Source of the DNA: Caryophanales bacterium UBA3668
Lineage (GTDB): Bacteria > Bacillota_I > Bacilli_A > RFN20 > CAG-826
Direction: 5' to 3'
NCBI GenBank assembly: GCA_002373085.1
Contig: DFJP01000061.1
Coordinates: forward strand, 1 to 10,370
DNA: 10,370 nucleotides
Shown piece after piece: positions 1 to 8,302 of the stretch. Position 1 is the stretch's first letter. Every line of letters begins with the position of its first letter. Under the pieces are notes generated by a model. The model made no database searches. It was not told where the DNA came from and worked only from the letters and a program-made list of their open reading frames with translations. The position numbers and the translations under genes are program-made.

Positions 1-609
1 ATCATTCAATTCCAAGAAAAACCTAAAAACCCAATCTCTAATTTAGCGAGTATGGGCGTCTATGTATTCACATGGAAAACATTAAAAGAATATCTTATTA
101 AAGATGCTAAAGATGAAAATAGTGATCATGACTTTGGTAAGAATATTATTCCAAATATGCTTAATGATAAGAAAAAACTTAAAGCTTATCGTTTCAAAGG
201 ATATTGGAGAGATGTTGGAACACTTGCTTCATTGCATGAAGCCAACATGGATGTCGCTTTAGATAAGTTAGAACTTAATCTATATGATGAAGATCGCACA
301 AACCGTGTCTACACGGAAGATGTCTATAGCGTTCCTCAATACGTTGGTAAAAAAGGAAAAATTACTAGAAGTATTGCTAATCAAGGTGCGATTATTCTTG
401 GTAATGTTGACTCTTCAGTTATTTCAACAAAAGTCTTAATTGAAAGCGAGACAGTTGTTACTCGCTGCGTCGTCATGGAAGGCTCAACTATTAAAAGAGG
501 TGCGAAAGTGCATAACGCAATCATCGCCCCAAATAGTGTGATTCCAGAAAATAGCAAAATCAATTTAGGAAACGACAATGTCGTTTTGATTGATACCGCA
601 AATAAATAG
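1..609 (+). CDS. glgC: Glucose-1-phosphate adenylyltransferase catalytic subunit, 5'-truncated by window edge
   Basis: This enzyme makes ADP-glucose and pyrophosphate from glucose-1-phosphate and ATP, the committing step of bacterial glycogen synthesis in the cytosol. The frame is open from base 1, and 202 residues are visible, about half of a typical GlgC of around 380. The first codons include an EKP motif (codons 6-8), whose Lys is the glucose-1-phosphate contact in this family, followed by a segment ending ASMGVYVFTW. Then come HDFGKNIIPNML and GYWRDVGT, both diagnostic of GlgC. From about codon 115 the protein shows the hexapeptide-like pattern of the C-terminal left-handed beta-helix (for example NQGAIILGNVDSSVIS). 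The ATG at 52 is an internal Met, not the start. The stop TAG overlaps the ribosome binding site of glgD, so the two subunits are probably made from one transcript. Identity is secure; the N-terminal nucleotide-binding half lies outside the window. Confidence 0.95.
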   Translation: MIQFQEKPKNPISNLASMGVYVFTWKTLKEYLIKDAKDENSDHDFGKNIIPNMLNDKKKLKAYRFKGYWRDVGTLASLHEANMDVALDKLELNLYDEDRTNRVYTEDVYSVPQYVGKKGKITRSIANQGAIILGNVDSSVISTKVLIESETVVTRCVVMEGSTIKRGAKVHNAIIAPNSVIPENSKINLGNDNVVLIDTANK

Positions 610-613
610 GAGG
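608..613 (+). promoter_or_regulatory. Ribosome binding site of glgD
   Basis: AGGAGG lies 8 bases before the ATG at 622 and overlaps the glgC stop codon. It supports the chosen glgD start and close translational linkage of the two subunits. Confidence 0.8.
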
Positions 614-621
614 ACAAGAAA

Positions 622-1737
622 ATGAGTAAAGTTATTGGAATTTGTAATTTACATAACGAACCAAATATTGGCGAATTAACAAACTCTCGTCCTCTTGCAG
701 TTGTTTCCTTTTTAGGAAGATATGGCATTATTGATTTTGCTTTATCTAACTTCACCAATTCTCACATTGATAAGATTTATGTTTTAGTGAGAAGAGGTAT
801 TGTCGGATTAAGAAGACATATCGGCAGTGATTCTATTTGGACAAGAAACACAAAATTAGGACATGTTGAACTCTTATTAAATGAAAAAGGTTTATCAAAT
901 CAACCATTCAACACTGATATTAATAATATTAAGAATGGTCTTGATATCGATAACCTCGATTTTGATTATGCAGTTATCGCTCCAACCCATATGCTTTCTA
1001 GCATGGACTATCGACCAATCATTGAAGCTCACGAAAAGAGTGGCGCTCAAGTGACTGCGGTTTATAAACATACCTCAGAAGCAAATAAGGAATATTTAGG
1101 ATGCGATAAATATAAATTTAACGCTGATGGAACTATTTCCTCGGTGAAGAGAAACATCGGAAGAACTGATGAAGCTGATATTTCTTTAAGCACATTTATT
1201 ATTAATAAAAGAACACTTAGAAAGATCCTTAATGATTCTTCCAAGATTTCTCAACTATACACAATTCAAGACATGCTTAACTTCTATATTGATGAAGATA
1301 CAATCAAAGTTCATGCCTATGAATTTGGTGGAATGGTGGTTCCAATTCTTACATTAGAAGATTATGTCAATAAATCATTAGGTTTGCTTAATTATCATAT
1401 AAGAAACCAATTATTCTTACCGGATTGGCCAATCTATACATCAACTCACAATACTCCTCCAGCCTTGTATGGCAAGGACGCTGATGTTTCTAATAGCTTC
1501 GTTGCTAATGGAGCTATTATCAAAGGTAAAGTTCAAGACAGTATTATTTCTCGTGAAGTTGTTGTAGAAAAAGGCGCAGAAGTGAAAAACTGTATCATCT
1601 TCTCTAAAGCAACTATTGGAAGAGATGTCAAACTCACCAAAGTTGTTGCGGATAAAGGTGTCCAAATTGTTAATACAAAAAAATTAAGTGGCGCAAATGA
1701 TGACTTTGTCGTCTTACCACTAGGAGCTAAAATTTAA
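622..1737 (+). CDS. glgD: GlgD subunit of ADP-glucose pyrophosphorylase (regulatory, catalytically degenerate)
   Basis: This is a GlgC paralogue that pairs with GlgC in Firmicutes to form a hetero-oligomeric ADP-glucose pyrophosphorylase. The 371-residue length fits GlgD. The N-terminal nucleotidyltransferase fold is recognisable from GRYGIIDFALSNFTNSHID (residues 32-50). The glycine-rich GGxGxRL loop of GlgC is absent, being replaced by LHNEPNIGEL. The family Lys in RAKPAVPF is lost (here RPLAVVSF), and the catalytic Asp of the GDHIYxMDY motif is Thr122 (PTHMLSSMDY, 121-130). The C-terminal quarter, from about residue 285, is a left-handed beta-helix like that of GlgC. These losses are seen in the sequence. 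That GlgD is a modulating rather than catalytic subunit is known for characterised Firmicutes homologues and is inferred here. The stop shares one base with the glgA start. Confidence 0.92.
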   Translation: MSKVIGICNLHNEPNIGELTNSRPLAVVSFLGRYGIIDFALSNFTNSHIDKIYVLVRRGIVGLRRHIGSDSIWTRNTKLGHVELLLNEKGLSNQPFNTDINNIKNGLDIDNLDFDYAVIAPTHMLSSMDYRPIIEAHEKSGAQVTAVYKHTSEANKEYLGCDKYKFNADGTISSVKRNIGRTDEADISLSTFIINKRTLRKILNDSSKISQLYTIQDMLNFYIDEDTIKVHAYEFGGMVVPILTLEDYVNKSLGLLNYHIRNQLFLPDWPIYTSTHNTPPALYGKDADVSNSFVANGAIIKGKVQDSIISREVVVEKGAEVKNCIIFSKATIGRDVKLTKVVADKGVQIVNTKKLSGANDDFVVLPLGAKI

Positions 1738-3164
1738 TGAAAATCGCAATGGTCTGTTCAGAAGCTAATCCATTTGTAAAAACTGGTGGACTAGCAGATG
1801 TTACTTACTCATTAAGTAAAGAAATGGTGAAACTCGGGGAAGAGGTTGTTATCGTTCTTCCTTTATATAACAAAATCAAATCTCAAGGTCTCAATCTTGA
1901 ATTTGTCACTGTTATCGAGGCTAACTTAAGTTGGAGACATGAAACATCTAATGTCTTCAAATGCACTAAAGATGGCATTACTTACTATTTCTTAGAAAAT
2001 AGACATTATTTTGAAAGAGATAATATTTATGGATATGACGATGATGGAGAACGCTTTGCGTTTTATACCATTGCAGTCGCTAATTTGTTCCAAAAAATCA
2101 AATATCGCCCTGATATTATCCACGCTCATGATTGGCAACCTGGAATGCTTTTCTGTTATATCAGAGAAAACCATTTGGATTTCTATAAGAAAACTAAATT
2201 TGTCTTCTCTATTCATAATCCTGCTTTCCAAGGTATTATTGACCGTTATGCTTTAGGAGATTTATACAATCTTCCAGATCACTTATATATCAGTGGTCAA
2301 GTTGAATTCGGTGGTCGAGTCTCAACTTTAAAAGCGGCAATTATGTACGCTGATAAGATTACAACTGTTTCTCCTAACCATCGTAGCGAACTTCTTACTC
2401 CAGAAGGAAGTATGGGACTTAACAATGTTCTTTGCTTTAGGGAATATGACTTCTGTGGATTCCTTAATGGAATTGACTACGAAGAATTCAATCCAGCTAA
2501 AGATGAATATATCGCTAAAGAATATGGCTTAAGAAACTATGTTTCTGGTAAAAAAGAAAACAAACGTGCTCTTCTTAGAAGATTTGAACTTGAAGGAGAA
2601 GATGTACCTTTATATTCACTAGTCAGTAGAATCACTTGGCAAAAGGGAATGAATCTTGTCTTCTCCGCTTGCCGTGAATTAGCTCGTCGAGGAGTTAATA
2701 TTATTCTTCTTGGTAGTGGTGAATATGCTTGTGAACAAGAGATGGAAAAACTCCATCAAGAATTCCCAAATCATATTGGGGTTTATATTGGCTATAACAA
2801 CGCTCTTGCTCACCAAGTATATGCGGGAAGTGATTTCTTCATGATGCCTTCCTTATTTGAACCATGTGGCTTGGGGCAAATGATTGCCCAAAGATATGGT
2901 ACTCTTCCAATTGTAAGAAGAACTGGTGGTCTAAAAGACTCAGTTATCAATTATGATGGAGGAAACAAAGATACAAGTAATGGCTTTGGATTTGACGCTT
3001 TTAGCGAGTGGGATATGATTCAAACTTGTTTATACGCGTTAGATGTATATAATAATCAACCAGAGACATTTAAATTATTAGTCAAAAATGCTCTTAAAAC
3101 TGATAACAGTTGGGGTAAGAGCGCTCAACAATATCACGGATTATACAAATCTTTGATTGAGTAA
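1737..3164 (+). CDS. glgA: Glycogen synthase, ADP-glucose-dependent (GT5)
   Basis: This retaining glycosyltransferase transfers glucose from ADP-glucose onto the non-reducing end of an alpha-1,4-glucan. Its 475 residues match the usual bacterial GlgA length. The N-terminal GT-B domain (GT5) starts MKIAMVCSEANPFVKTGGLADV, with the KTGGL ADP-glucose-binding motif at 15-19 and HAHDWQPG at 129-136. The C-terminal Rossmann domain has SRITWQKG (297-304, the usual SRLxxQKG) and PSLFEPCGLGQ (371-381), which contains the conserved Glu375. RRTGGLKDSV follows. The start is supported by AGGAG at 1722-1726, 10 bases upstream, and by the TAATG overlap with glgD. It uses the product of the two preceding genes. 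No glgB or glgP follows it here; the next gene is leuS. Confidence 0.96.
   Translation: MKIAMVCSEANPFVKTGGLADVTYSLSKEMVKLGEEVVIVLPLYNKIKSQGLNLEFVTVIEANLSWRHETSNVFKCTKDGITYYFLENRHYFERDNIYGYDDDGERFAFYTIAVANLFQKIKYRPDIIHAHDWQPGMLFCYIRENHLDFYKKTKFVFSIHNPAFQGIIDRYALGDLYNLPDHLYISGQVEFGGRVSTLKAAIMYADKITTVSPNHRSELLTPEGSMGLNNVLCFREYDFCGFLNGIDYEEFNPAKDEYIAKEYGLRNYVSGKKENKRALLRRFELEGEDVPLYSLVSRITWQKGMNLVFSACRELARRGVNIILLGSGEYACEQEMEKLHQEFPNHIGVYIGYNNALAHQVYAGSDFFMMPSLFEPCGLGQMIAQRYGTLPIVRRTGGLKDSVINYDGGNKDTSNGFGFDAFSEWDMIQTCLYALDVYNNQPETFKLLVKNALKTDNSWGKSAQQYHGLYKSLIE
3026..3053 (+). promoter_or_regulatory. Possible internal promoter ahead of leuS
   Basis: TTGTTT (3026-3031) and a consensus TATAAT (3048-3053) are separated by 16 bases inside the 3' end of glgA, about 130 bases before leuS. 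This would let leuS be transcribed independently of the glycogen genes. In AT-rich coding DNA such matches arise by chance, and a similar pair sits inside coaX at 5775-5803, so confidence is low. Confidence 0.22.
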
Positions 3165-3182
3165 CGACATAGAGGTGAAATT

Positions 3183-5588
3183 ATGGGATATGATTACAAA
3201 AAAATAGAACCAAAATGGCAAAAGGTTTGGGAAGATAACAAAACATATGCGTGTGACGTGTATGATTTCTCCAAACCAAAATATTACATTCTTGATATGT
3301 TTCCTTACCCAAGTGGTCAAGGTTTACACGTCGGACACCCTGAAGGCTATACCGCTAGTGACGTTTTAGCAAGAATGAAAAGAATGCAAGGATTTAACGT
3401 CCTTCATCCAATGGGATGGGATTCTTTTGGTTTACCTGCTGAACAATATGCGATGAAAACTAATCAACATCCTTCAATTATCACCGAAAAGAACATCAAC
3501 AATTTCAGAAGACAAATCAAATCACTTGGTTTCTCTTATGACTGGAATAGAGAGATTGCCACTAGTGACCCAACATATTACAAATGGACACAATGGATCT
3601 TTTTAAAACTTTATGATGCAGGATTAGCGTATATCGATTATCGCCCTGTTAATTTCTGTCCAACTTTAGGTACAGTTTTAGCTAATGAAGAAGTAATTGA
3701 TGGTAAAAGCGAAGTTGGCGGATATCCAGTTATTAGAAAGCCAATGAGACAATGGTTACTTAGAATCACTAAGTACGCGGATAAATTATTGGATGGATTA
3801 AATGGTCTTGATTGGCCTATTTCCACTCTTGAAATGCAAAAGAACTGGATTGGTAGATCAACTGGTGCTAAGGTCACCTTTAAGATTAAAGATACCGATT
3901 TAAGTTTTGATGTATTTACAACTAGAGTTGATACACTTTATGGCTGTTCTTATTGTGTTTTAGCGCCAGAACATCCATTAGTGAAAGAAATCACCACCAA
4001 AGAACAAGCTAAAGATGTTGAAGCCTATCTTAAGATGGTGGAAAGTAAATCTGACTTAGAAAGAACCGAACTTAATAAAGATAAGGCTGGTGTTTTTATT
4101 GGTAGATACGCAATTAATCCAATTAACGGAAAAGAAGTTCCAATCTATATTGGAGACTATGTTTTAGCAAGTTATGGTAGTGGCGCTGTTATGGCAGTTC
4201 CTGCTCACGATGAAAGAGATTACGCATTTGCTAAAAAATACAATTTACCAATTCATCAAGTCCTTGAAGGCGACATCTCTACTAACGCCTTTACTGGAGA
4301 TGCTCCACATATCAATAGTGACATTGCTAACGGAATGAATATTAAAGATGCCAAAGAAGCAATCTTAAATAAACTTATCGCTGAAGGCAATGGTGAAAAG
4401 CAAGTTAATTATAAATTAAGAGACTGGTTATTCTCCCGTCAAAGGTATTGGGGTGAACCAATCCCAATTATCATCAAAGATGATAAATCACTTGTTCCTC
4501 TTTCAACTTATGATCTTCCACTTGTTTTACCAGAGATGGAAGAATATAAGCCAAGTGGCACAGGAGAATCTCCATTAGCAAATGCTAAAGAATGGCTTAA
4601 AGTCACCTTAGCGGATGGAAGTTATGGTACTAGAGAAACTAATGTTATGCCTCAATGGGCTGGAAGTTGCTGGTACTATATCCGTTATATTGATCCACAT
4701 AACGATAAAGAACTTGGCGACAAGAAATTGTTAGATCACTGGTTACCAGTTGATTTATATATCGGTGGAGCTGAACACGCTGTTCTCCACTTGCTTTATG
4801 CTCGTTTCTGGCATAAGTTCCTTTATGACCAAGGAATCGTCTCTACACCAGAACCATTTAAAAAATTATTCCACCAAGGAATGATTTTAGGCAGTAATGG
4901 TGAAAAGATGTCTAAGAGCCGTGGAAACGTTATTAATCCAGATGATGTTGTCGCTAATTATGGTGCTGATTCTCTTAGATTATATGAAATGTTTATGGGG
5001 CCACTTGAAGCCTCTTTACCGTGGAGTGATACAGGCTTAGATGGTGCTAAAAAATATTTAGATAGAGTTTATCGTTTATTCTCCGAAAAAGAATTCTTAG
5101 ATAAATACACAAATGAAAATGATGGCAAGTTAGATTATATCTATAACTTCTCTATCAAAAAGATTACCCAAGATTTTGAGGCGTTGAAGTTTAATACTGC
5201 AATTAGCCAAATGATGGTGTTCACAAATGAACTCTATAAGAGTGAAAAACTATATGTTCCTTATTTAGAAGGATTTATCAAGGTTCTTGCGTGTATTGCA
5301 CCTCACTTAGGCGAAGAAATTTGGGAAATGTTAGGCCATAAAGAACTCATTGATTTTGAAGCATGGCCAACATATGACGAAAGCAAAATTGTCTTAGACA
5401 CAATTAAAGTTGCGGTTTCAGTAAATGGAAAACTTCGTGCAACAATCGATGTCAAACCAGATTTATCTGATAAAGAAATGGAAGACATCGCTTTAGCTCA
5501 AGAAGCAGTCCAAAGACACACCGAAGGTAAGACAATCAAAAAGGTTATCGTTGTTAAGAACAAGATTGTTAACATTGTTGCAATATGA
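3183..5588 (+). CDS. leuS: Leucyl-tRNA synthetase
   Basis: This class I aminoacyl-tRNA synthetase charges tRNA-Leu. Its 801 residues match Bacillus-type LeuRS (about 800). The HIGH signature is HVGH (49-52) within [17 protein letters not shown], and the KMSKS loop is intact at 575-579. The CP1 editing domain is present: FTTR at 245-248 (followed by VDT where PDT is usual) and [10 protein letters not shown] from 341, retaining the Asp residues needed for hydrolysis of mischarged t[17 protein letters not shown] is the typical connective segment. [13 protein letters not shown], followed by a region without paired cysteines, shows the Gram-positive form lacking the zinc knuckle of E. coli. The start is supported by AGAGGTG at 3171-3177. 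Only 18 bases separate it from glgA, so no T-box leader can fit directly upstream. The stop TGA shares ATGA with coaX. Confidence 0.98.
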   Translation: MGYDYKKIEPKWQKVWEDNKTYACDVYDFSKPKYYILDMFPYPSGQGLHVGHPEGYTASDVLARMKRMQGFNVLHPMGWDSFGLPAEQYAMKTNQHPSIITEKNINNFRRQIKSLGFSYDWNREIATSDPTYYKWTQWIFLKLYDAGLAYIDYRPVNFCPTLGTVLANEEVIDGKSEVGGYPVIRKPMRQWLLRITKYADKLLDGLNGLDWPISTLEMQKNWIGRSTGAKVTFKIKDTDLSFDVFTTRVDTLYGCSYCVLAPEHPLVKEITTKEQAKDVEAYLKMVESKSDLERTELNKDKAGVFIGRYAINPINGKEVPIYIGDYVLASYGSGAVMAVPAHDERDYAFAKKYNLPIHQVLEGDISTNAFTGDAPHINSDIANGMNIKDAKEAILNKLIAEGNGEKQVNYKLRDWLFSRQRYWGEPIPIIIKDDKSLVPLSTYDLPLVLPEMEEYKPSGTGESPLANAKEWLKVTLADGSYGTRETNVMPQWAGSCWYYIRYIDPHNDKELGDKKLLDHWLPVDLYIGGAEHAVLHLLYARFWHKFLYDQGIVSTPEPFKKLFHQGMILGSNGEKMSKSRGNVINPDDVVANYGADSLRLYEMFMGPLEASLPWSDTGLDGAKKYLDRVYRLFSEKEFLDKYTNENDGKLDYIYNFSIKKITQDFEALKFNTAISQMMVFTNELYKSEKLYVPYLEGFIKVLACIAPHLGEEIWEMLGHKELIDFEAWPTYDESKIVLDTIKVAVSVNGKLRATIDVKPDLSDKEMEDIALAQEAVQRHTEGKTIKKVIVVKNKIVNIVAI

Positions 5589-6325
5589 AAATTGTCATAG
5601 ATATCGGTAATACAGCATCTAAATTTGGATGCGTCAATAATGGCGTATTTTCCTTTTTAGGTCGTCTATATAACCATGATGTTAACTTAAAAAATATTAA
5701 GAATATCTTTAAAGATATTAATGGAGTAGAAGGAGTTTATGTTTCTTCTGTTGCTCCAAAAATATGCAATCTTATTGCTCAAATCTTTAAAGATTTGTAT
5801 AATCTTGAAGTTCGTCTAGTTTCATCTAGCATGTCTTCTCATGTTCAACTTGCTATTGATAACAAAGATGAACTCGGAACAGATTTATATTGTGACTTAG
5901 TAGCAGCTTACGAGGTTAGCGGAGCAAAAACTGCAATTGTCGATTTTGGTACAGCCACTAAAATCTTGTTCATTGATGAGAATGGAAGTTTCTCAAGCTG
6001 CGCCATTTTCTTAGGATATGAAAAAAGCAAAAATATCTTAAGTAAATCTACTGAGCTTCTTCCAGATCCTGCTCATCAAAAAATTCTCCCAATTAGTGAA
6101 TGTCATAATACTGTTGACGTCATTAATTCCAGTGCATATTATTCGCAATTATTCACAATTAATGGAATAATTGATGAGTATGAGAAGGAAGTGGGATATT
6201 CTCTTAAGAGAATTTACACTGGTGGAAATGCAAAAGACTTCCTCTCAAACATTAACGAAAATGAATATGACGAGAACCTAGTTCTTAAAGGAATTATGAT
6301 TCTCATAGAAAGCGTACAAAAATGA
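5585..6325 (+). CDS. coaX: Type III pantothenate kinase family protein (CoaX/Baf), with altered motifs
   Basis: Type III pantothenate kinases phosphorylate pantothenate in the first step of coenzyme A synthesis and belong to the ASKHA fold. The 246-residue length fits. Visible motifs are [10 protein letters not shown] (6-15, nucleotide-binding loop), GTDLY (98-102), VDFGTATK (119-126), STELLP near 150 and TGGNAKDF towards the C-terminus. Asp100, the presumed catalytic base, is kept. The Arg that normally follows it (GxDR) is Leu101, and the usual GGxIxPG segment reads SSCAIFLG. The enzyme is therefore divergent at positions expected to contact pantothenate, so a changed substrate or weak activity is possible. 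The start overlaps the leuS stop (ATGA) and has no clear ribosome binding site, consistent with translational coupling. The stop likewise overlaps the next start. Family membership is firm; the activity is inferred. Confidence 0.85.
   Translation: MKIVIDIGNTASKFGCVNNGVFSFLGRLYNHDVNLKNIKNIFKDINGVEGVYVSSVAPKICNLIAQIFKDLYNLEVRLVSSSMSSHVQLAIDNKDELGTDLYCDLVAAYEVSGAKTAIVDFGTATKILFIDENGSFSSCAIFLGYEKSKNILSKSTELLPDPAHQKILPISECHNTVDVINSSAYYSQLFTINGIIDEYEKEVGYSLKRIYTGGNAKDFLSNINENEYDENLVLKGIMILIESVQK
5702..5719. repeat. 18-bp perfect palindrome with core ATCTTTAAAGAT (copy 1)
   Basis: AATATCTTTAAAGATATT equals its own reverse complement. It lies within coaX and encodes the residues around IFKD (41-44). 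It shares its 12-base core with the palindrome at 5780-5797, 78 bases away centre to centre. Confidence 0.6.
5780..5797. repeat. 18-bp perfect palindrome with core ATCTTTAAAGAT (copy 2)
   Basis: CAAATCTTTAAAGATTTG equals its own reverse complement and encodes the residues around IFKD (67-70) of CoaX. The codon string for IFKD (ATC TTT AAA GAT) is itself palindromic, which accounts for the core but not for the flanking three bases on each side. Confidence 0.6.
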
Positions 6326-7707
6326 AAAAGAAAACTTATTACGACAAGTTAACTCAAAAGTATCAAAAAGATTTAATCAAAAGCTTATCTGAATTTGTCG
6401 CTATTGATTCAGTTCACGATGAAAGTACAGTAAGCGAAGAAAATCCTTTTGGTGTCGGTGTTTCTAACGCTCTTAAATATATTGAAAAATTAGCGAGAAA
6501 CGACGGTTTTGAAGTAACTAACTACGACAATATGGTAGTGGAAATCCTTTTTGGCGAAGGAAAGAAAAACTTAACTATTATGGCTCACGCCGATGTCGTT
6601 CCTGCTGGAACAGGATGGCAAGATCCTCCATTTAAGATGGTTGAAAAGAAGGGCATCTTATATGGACGTGGTGTTGCCGATGACAAAGGACCACTTTTAG
6701 CGACATATTACGCTATGAAAGCTTTAAAAGAAGCTGGTCAACTAGGTGGATATCAAATTAGATTCCTTGTTGGAGGCAATGAAGAAAGAGGTTCCTTATG
6801 TATGGAACATTACTTCAAAACACTTAAAAAGCCTCAACCAACATTAGGTTTCTCTCCAGATAGTGACTTCCCACTTATCTATGCTGAAAAAGGTATTTAT
6901 ACCTTTAATATTCATGGAAAGCTTAATGTACCTGGCTTAATTTCTATTGAAGGCGGAACTGCAAGTAACGCTGTTATTGAAAGATGCGAAGTGAAATTCG
7001 AACTCAATACTGAATTCTTAAATTACATTCTTAATAACTACAAGAGAAGTGAAGCAGAAATTCATACTGCTGATGATGTCTCGACTATCATCTTTAAAGG
7101 CGTTGCAGCTCATGGCGCTCTTCCTGAACTCGGAGTTAACGCTGGTATGATGGCGATTTCTGCTTTAGCAGATTTCACTAAAGATCCAAAATTAATGCAA
7201 ATTAAGAAATTATATACACCTTTAGATGGAAGCGGCTATAAATGCGCTGGTACATCTAAAGATATGGGACATAATTCTTCTAACGTTGGACTTATTTCCT
7301 ATAAAGGTGGAGAATTCTCCTTAACATGCAACTTCCGTTATGTTGATACATGTAATAAAGAAGAACTATTAAGCACCATTAAAGAAGTTAATAAACCATT
7401 TGCGGTTAAAGTAGTAGGAGAATCTCCATTACTTTTCTACGCGAAAGATACATTACTCATTTCAACATTATTAAAGTCTTATCGTGATGAGACTGATGAT
7501 TTAGAAACTGAACCTCTTGCTATTGGAGGAGGAACATACGCTAAAGAAGCAGATAATGTTGTTGCATTTGGTATGCAATTCCCAGGCTGGGAAAGCAATA
7601 TGCACTCACCAGGAGAATCAACTAAAAAAGAAGATCTCTTTAAAGGTATGAGTGTTTACGCACGCGCTATCGTTGATTTAGGAAATAAACTTAAAGATGA
7701 GAACTAA
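6322..7707 (+). CDS. pepV: M20 family zinc dipeptidase, PepV/Sapep-like
   Basis: This is a probable cytosolic dinuclear zinc aminopeptidase that cleaves dipeptides, recycling amino acids from imported or degraded peptides. Its 461 residues match PepV. Metal and catalytic residues are in place: MAHADVVP with His89 and Asp91, GRGVADDKGP with Asp120 or Asp121 as the bridging ligand, GGNEERG with Glu154 (general base) and Glu155, Asp180 in FSPDSDFP, and a C-terminal His428 in NMHSPGES. GWQDPPF and LYGRGVADDKGP are typical of the PepV branch rather than of ArgE/DapE. The lid/dimerisation region occupies the middle, roughly residues 190-360. The start overlaps coaX by ATGA, and no strong ribosome binding site is seen. 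The last 11 bases overlap trmB. Substrate range (beta-alanyl or general dipeptides) cannot be told from sequence alone. Confidence 0.92.
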   Translation: MKKKTYYDKLTQKYQKDLIKSLSEFVAIDSVHDESTVSEENPFGVGVSNALKYIEKLARNDGFEVTNYDNMVVEILFGEGKKNLTIMAHADVVPAGTGWQDPPFKMVEKKGILYGRGVADDKGPLLATYYAMKALKEAGQLGGYQIRFLVGGNEERGSLCMEHYFKTLKKPQPTLGFSPDSDFPLIYAEKGIYTFNIHGKLNVPGLISIEGGTASNAVIERCEVKFELNTEFLNYILNNYKRSEAEIHTADDVSTIIFKGVAAHGALPELGVNAGMMAISALADFTKDPKLMQIKKLYTPLDGSGYKCAGTSKDMGHNSSNVGLISYKGGEFSLTCNFRYVDTCNKEELLSTIKEVNKPFAVKVVGESPLLFYAKDTLLISTLLKSYRDETDDLETEPLAIGGGTYAKEADNVVAFGMQFPGWESNMHSPGESTKKEDLFKGMSVYARAIVDLGNKLKDEN

Positions 7708-8302
7708 ATTCAAAGCGTGGGCTAAGCCGTTTTTAGATGAACATCCTGAGATATCTCTTCCAGTAGAAGAATTATCTTCTTTAAATAATATTTATTTAGA
7801 GATTGGCTCAGGCAAAGGTGAATTCTTAATAAAGATGGCAAACAAGTTCCCTGAACTTAGTTTTATCGGAGTTGAAAAGAATGTCACATGCGCTGGAATA
7901 ACAGCAAAGAAAATGGTGGAAGCGGATGTTAAAAACGCGAAGTTAATTTACGCAGATGCGCAGCAACTTCTCCCAAACTTCAAAGATAGAAGCATTAAGA
8001 CAATCTTTCTTAACTTCTCTGATCCATGGCCGAAGAAAAGGCATCATAAAAGAAGATTAACAAGTGATTTATTCCTTAAGGAATATCATAGAGTCTTAGC
8101 GAAAGGCGGAAGATTAATCTTCAAGACTGATAATTCTGACTTATTTAAAGATTCCTTAGAATATTTTGAAAATTCATCATTTAAATTAATTAGCTATACC
8201 GAGAATTATCTTGGTGATGACGAATTTGATACATCAACTGAATACGAAGAATTTTTTAGGAAAGAGGGAACTCCAATTAAGAGAGTTATTTACGAAAAAT
8301 GA
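7697..8302 (+). CDS. trmB: tRNA (guanine-N7)-methyltransferase
   Basis: TrmB uses S-adenosylmethionine to form m7G at position 46 in the variable loop of tRNAs. The 201 residues fit the bacterial family. The Rossmann methyltransferase motif I is EIGSGKGEFL (36-45), followed by FIGVEKN. The family signature NFSDPWPKKRHHKRRL (about 126-141) carries the catalytic Asp, and GGRLIFKTDN is the following strand and loop. TEYEEFFRKEGTPI near the C-terminus is the usual tRNA-contacting TxYE-like segment. The start MRTKFKAWA resembles the common MRxRxxxxA beginning of the family, which supports the ATG at 7697 even though it lies inside pepV; a weak AGGA lies at 7680-7683. The stop is shared (ATGA) with the next gene. 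Confidence 0.96.
   Translation: MRTKFKAWAKPFLDEHPEISLPVEELSSLNNIYLEIGSGKGEFLIKMANKFPELSFIGVEKNVTCAGITAKKMVEADVKNAKLIYADAQQLLPNFKDRSIKTIFLNFSDPWPKKRHHKRRLTSDLFLKEYHRVLAKGGRLIFKTDNSDLFKDSLEYFENSSFKLISYTENYLGDDEFDTSTEYEEFFRKEGTPIKRVIYEK

Noticed and set aside
52..54. ATG as the start of glgC
   Set aside because: The frame is open to base 1, and the upstream codons encode the conserved EKP segment, so this Met is internal.
381..758. 125-residue open frame on the - strand across the glgC/glgD junction
   Set aside because: It lies opposite two well-supported genes, and its protein shows no recognisable domain; it looks like a shadow of the coding strand.
2011..2256. 81-residue open frame overlapping glgA in another + frame
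   Set aside because: It is fully inside glgA, whose frame carries all expected GT5 motifs; there is no ribosome binding site or recognisable domain.
5775..5803. Promoter-like TTGCTC, 17 bases, TATAAT inside coaX
   Set aside because: It is more than 500 bases from the next gene start and overlaps a palindromic codon run; probably a chance match in AT-rich coding DNA.
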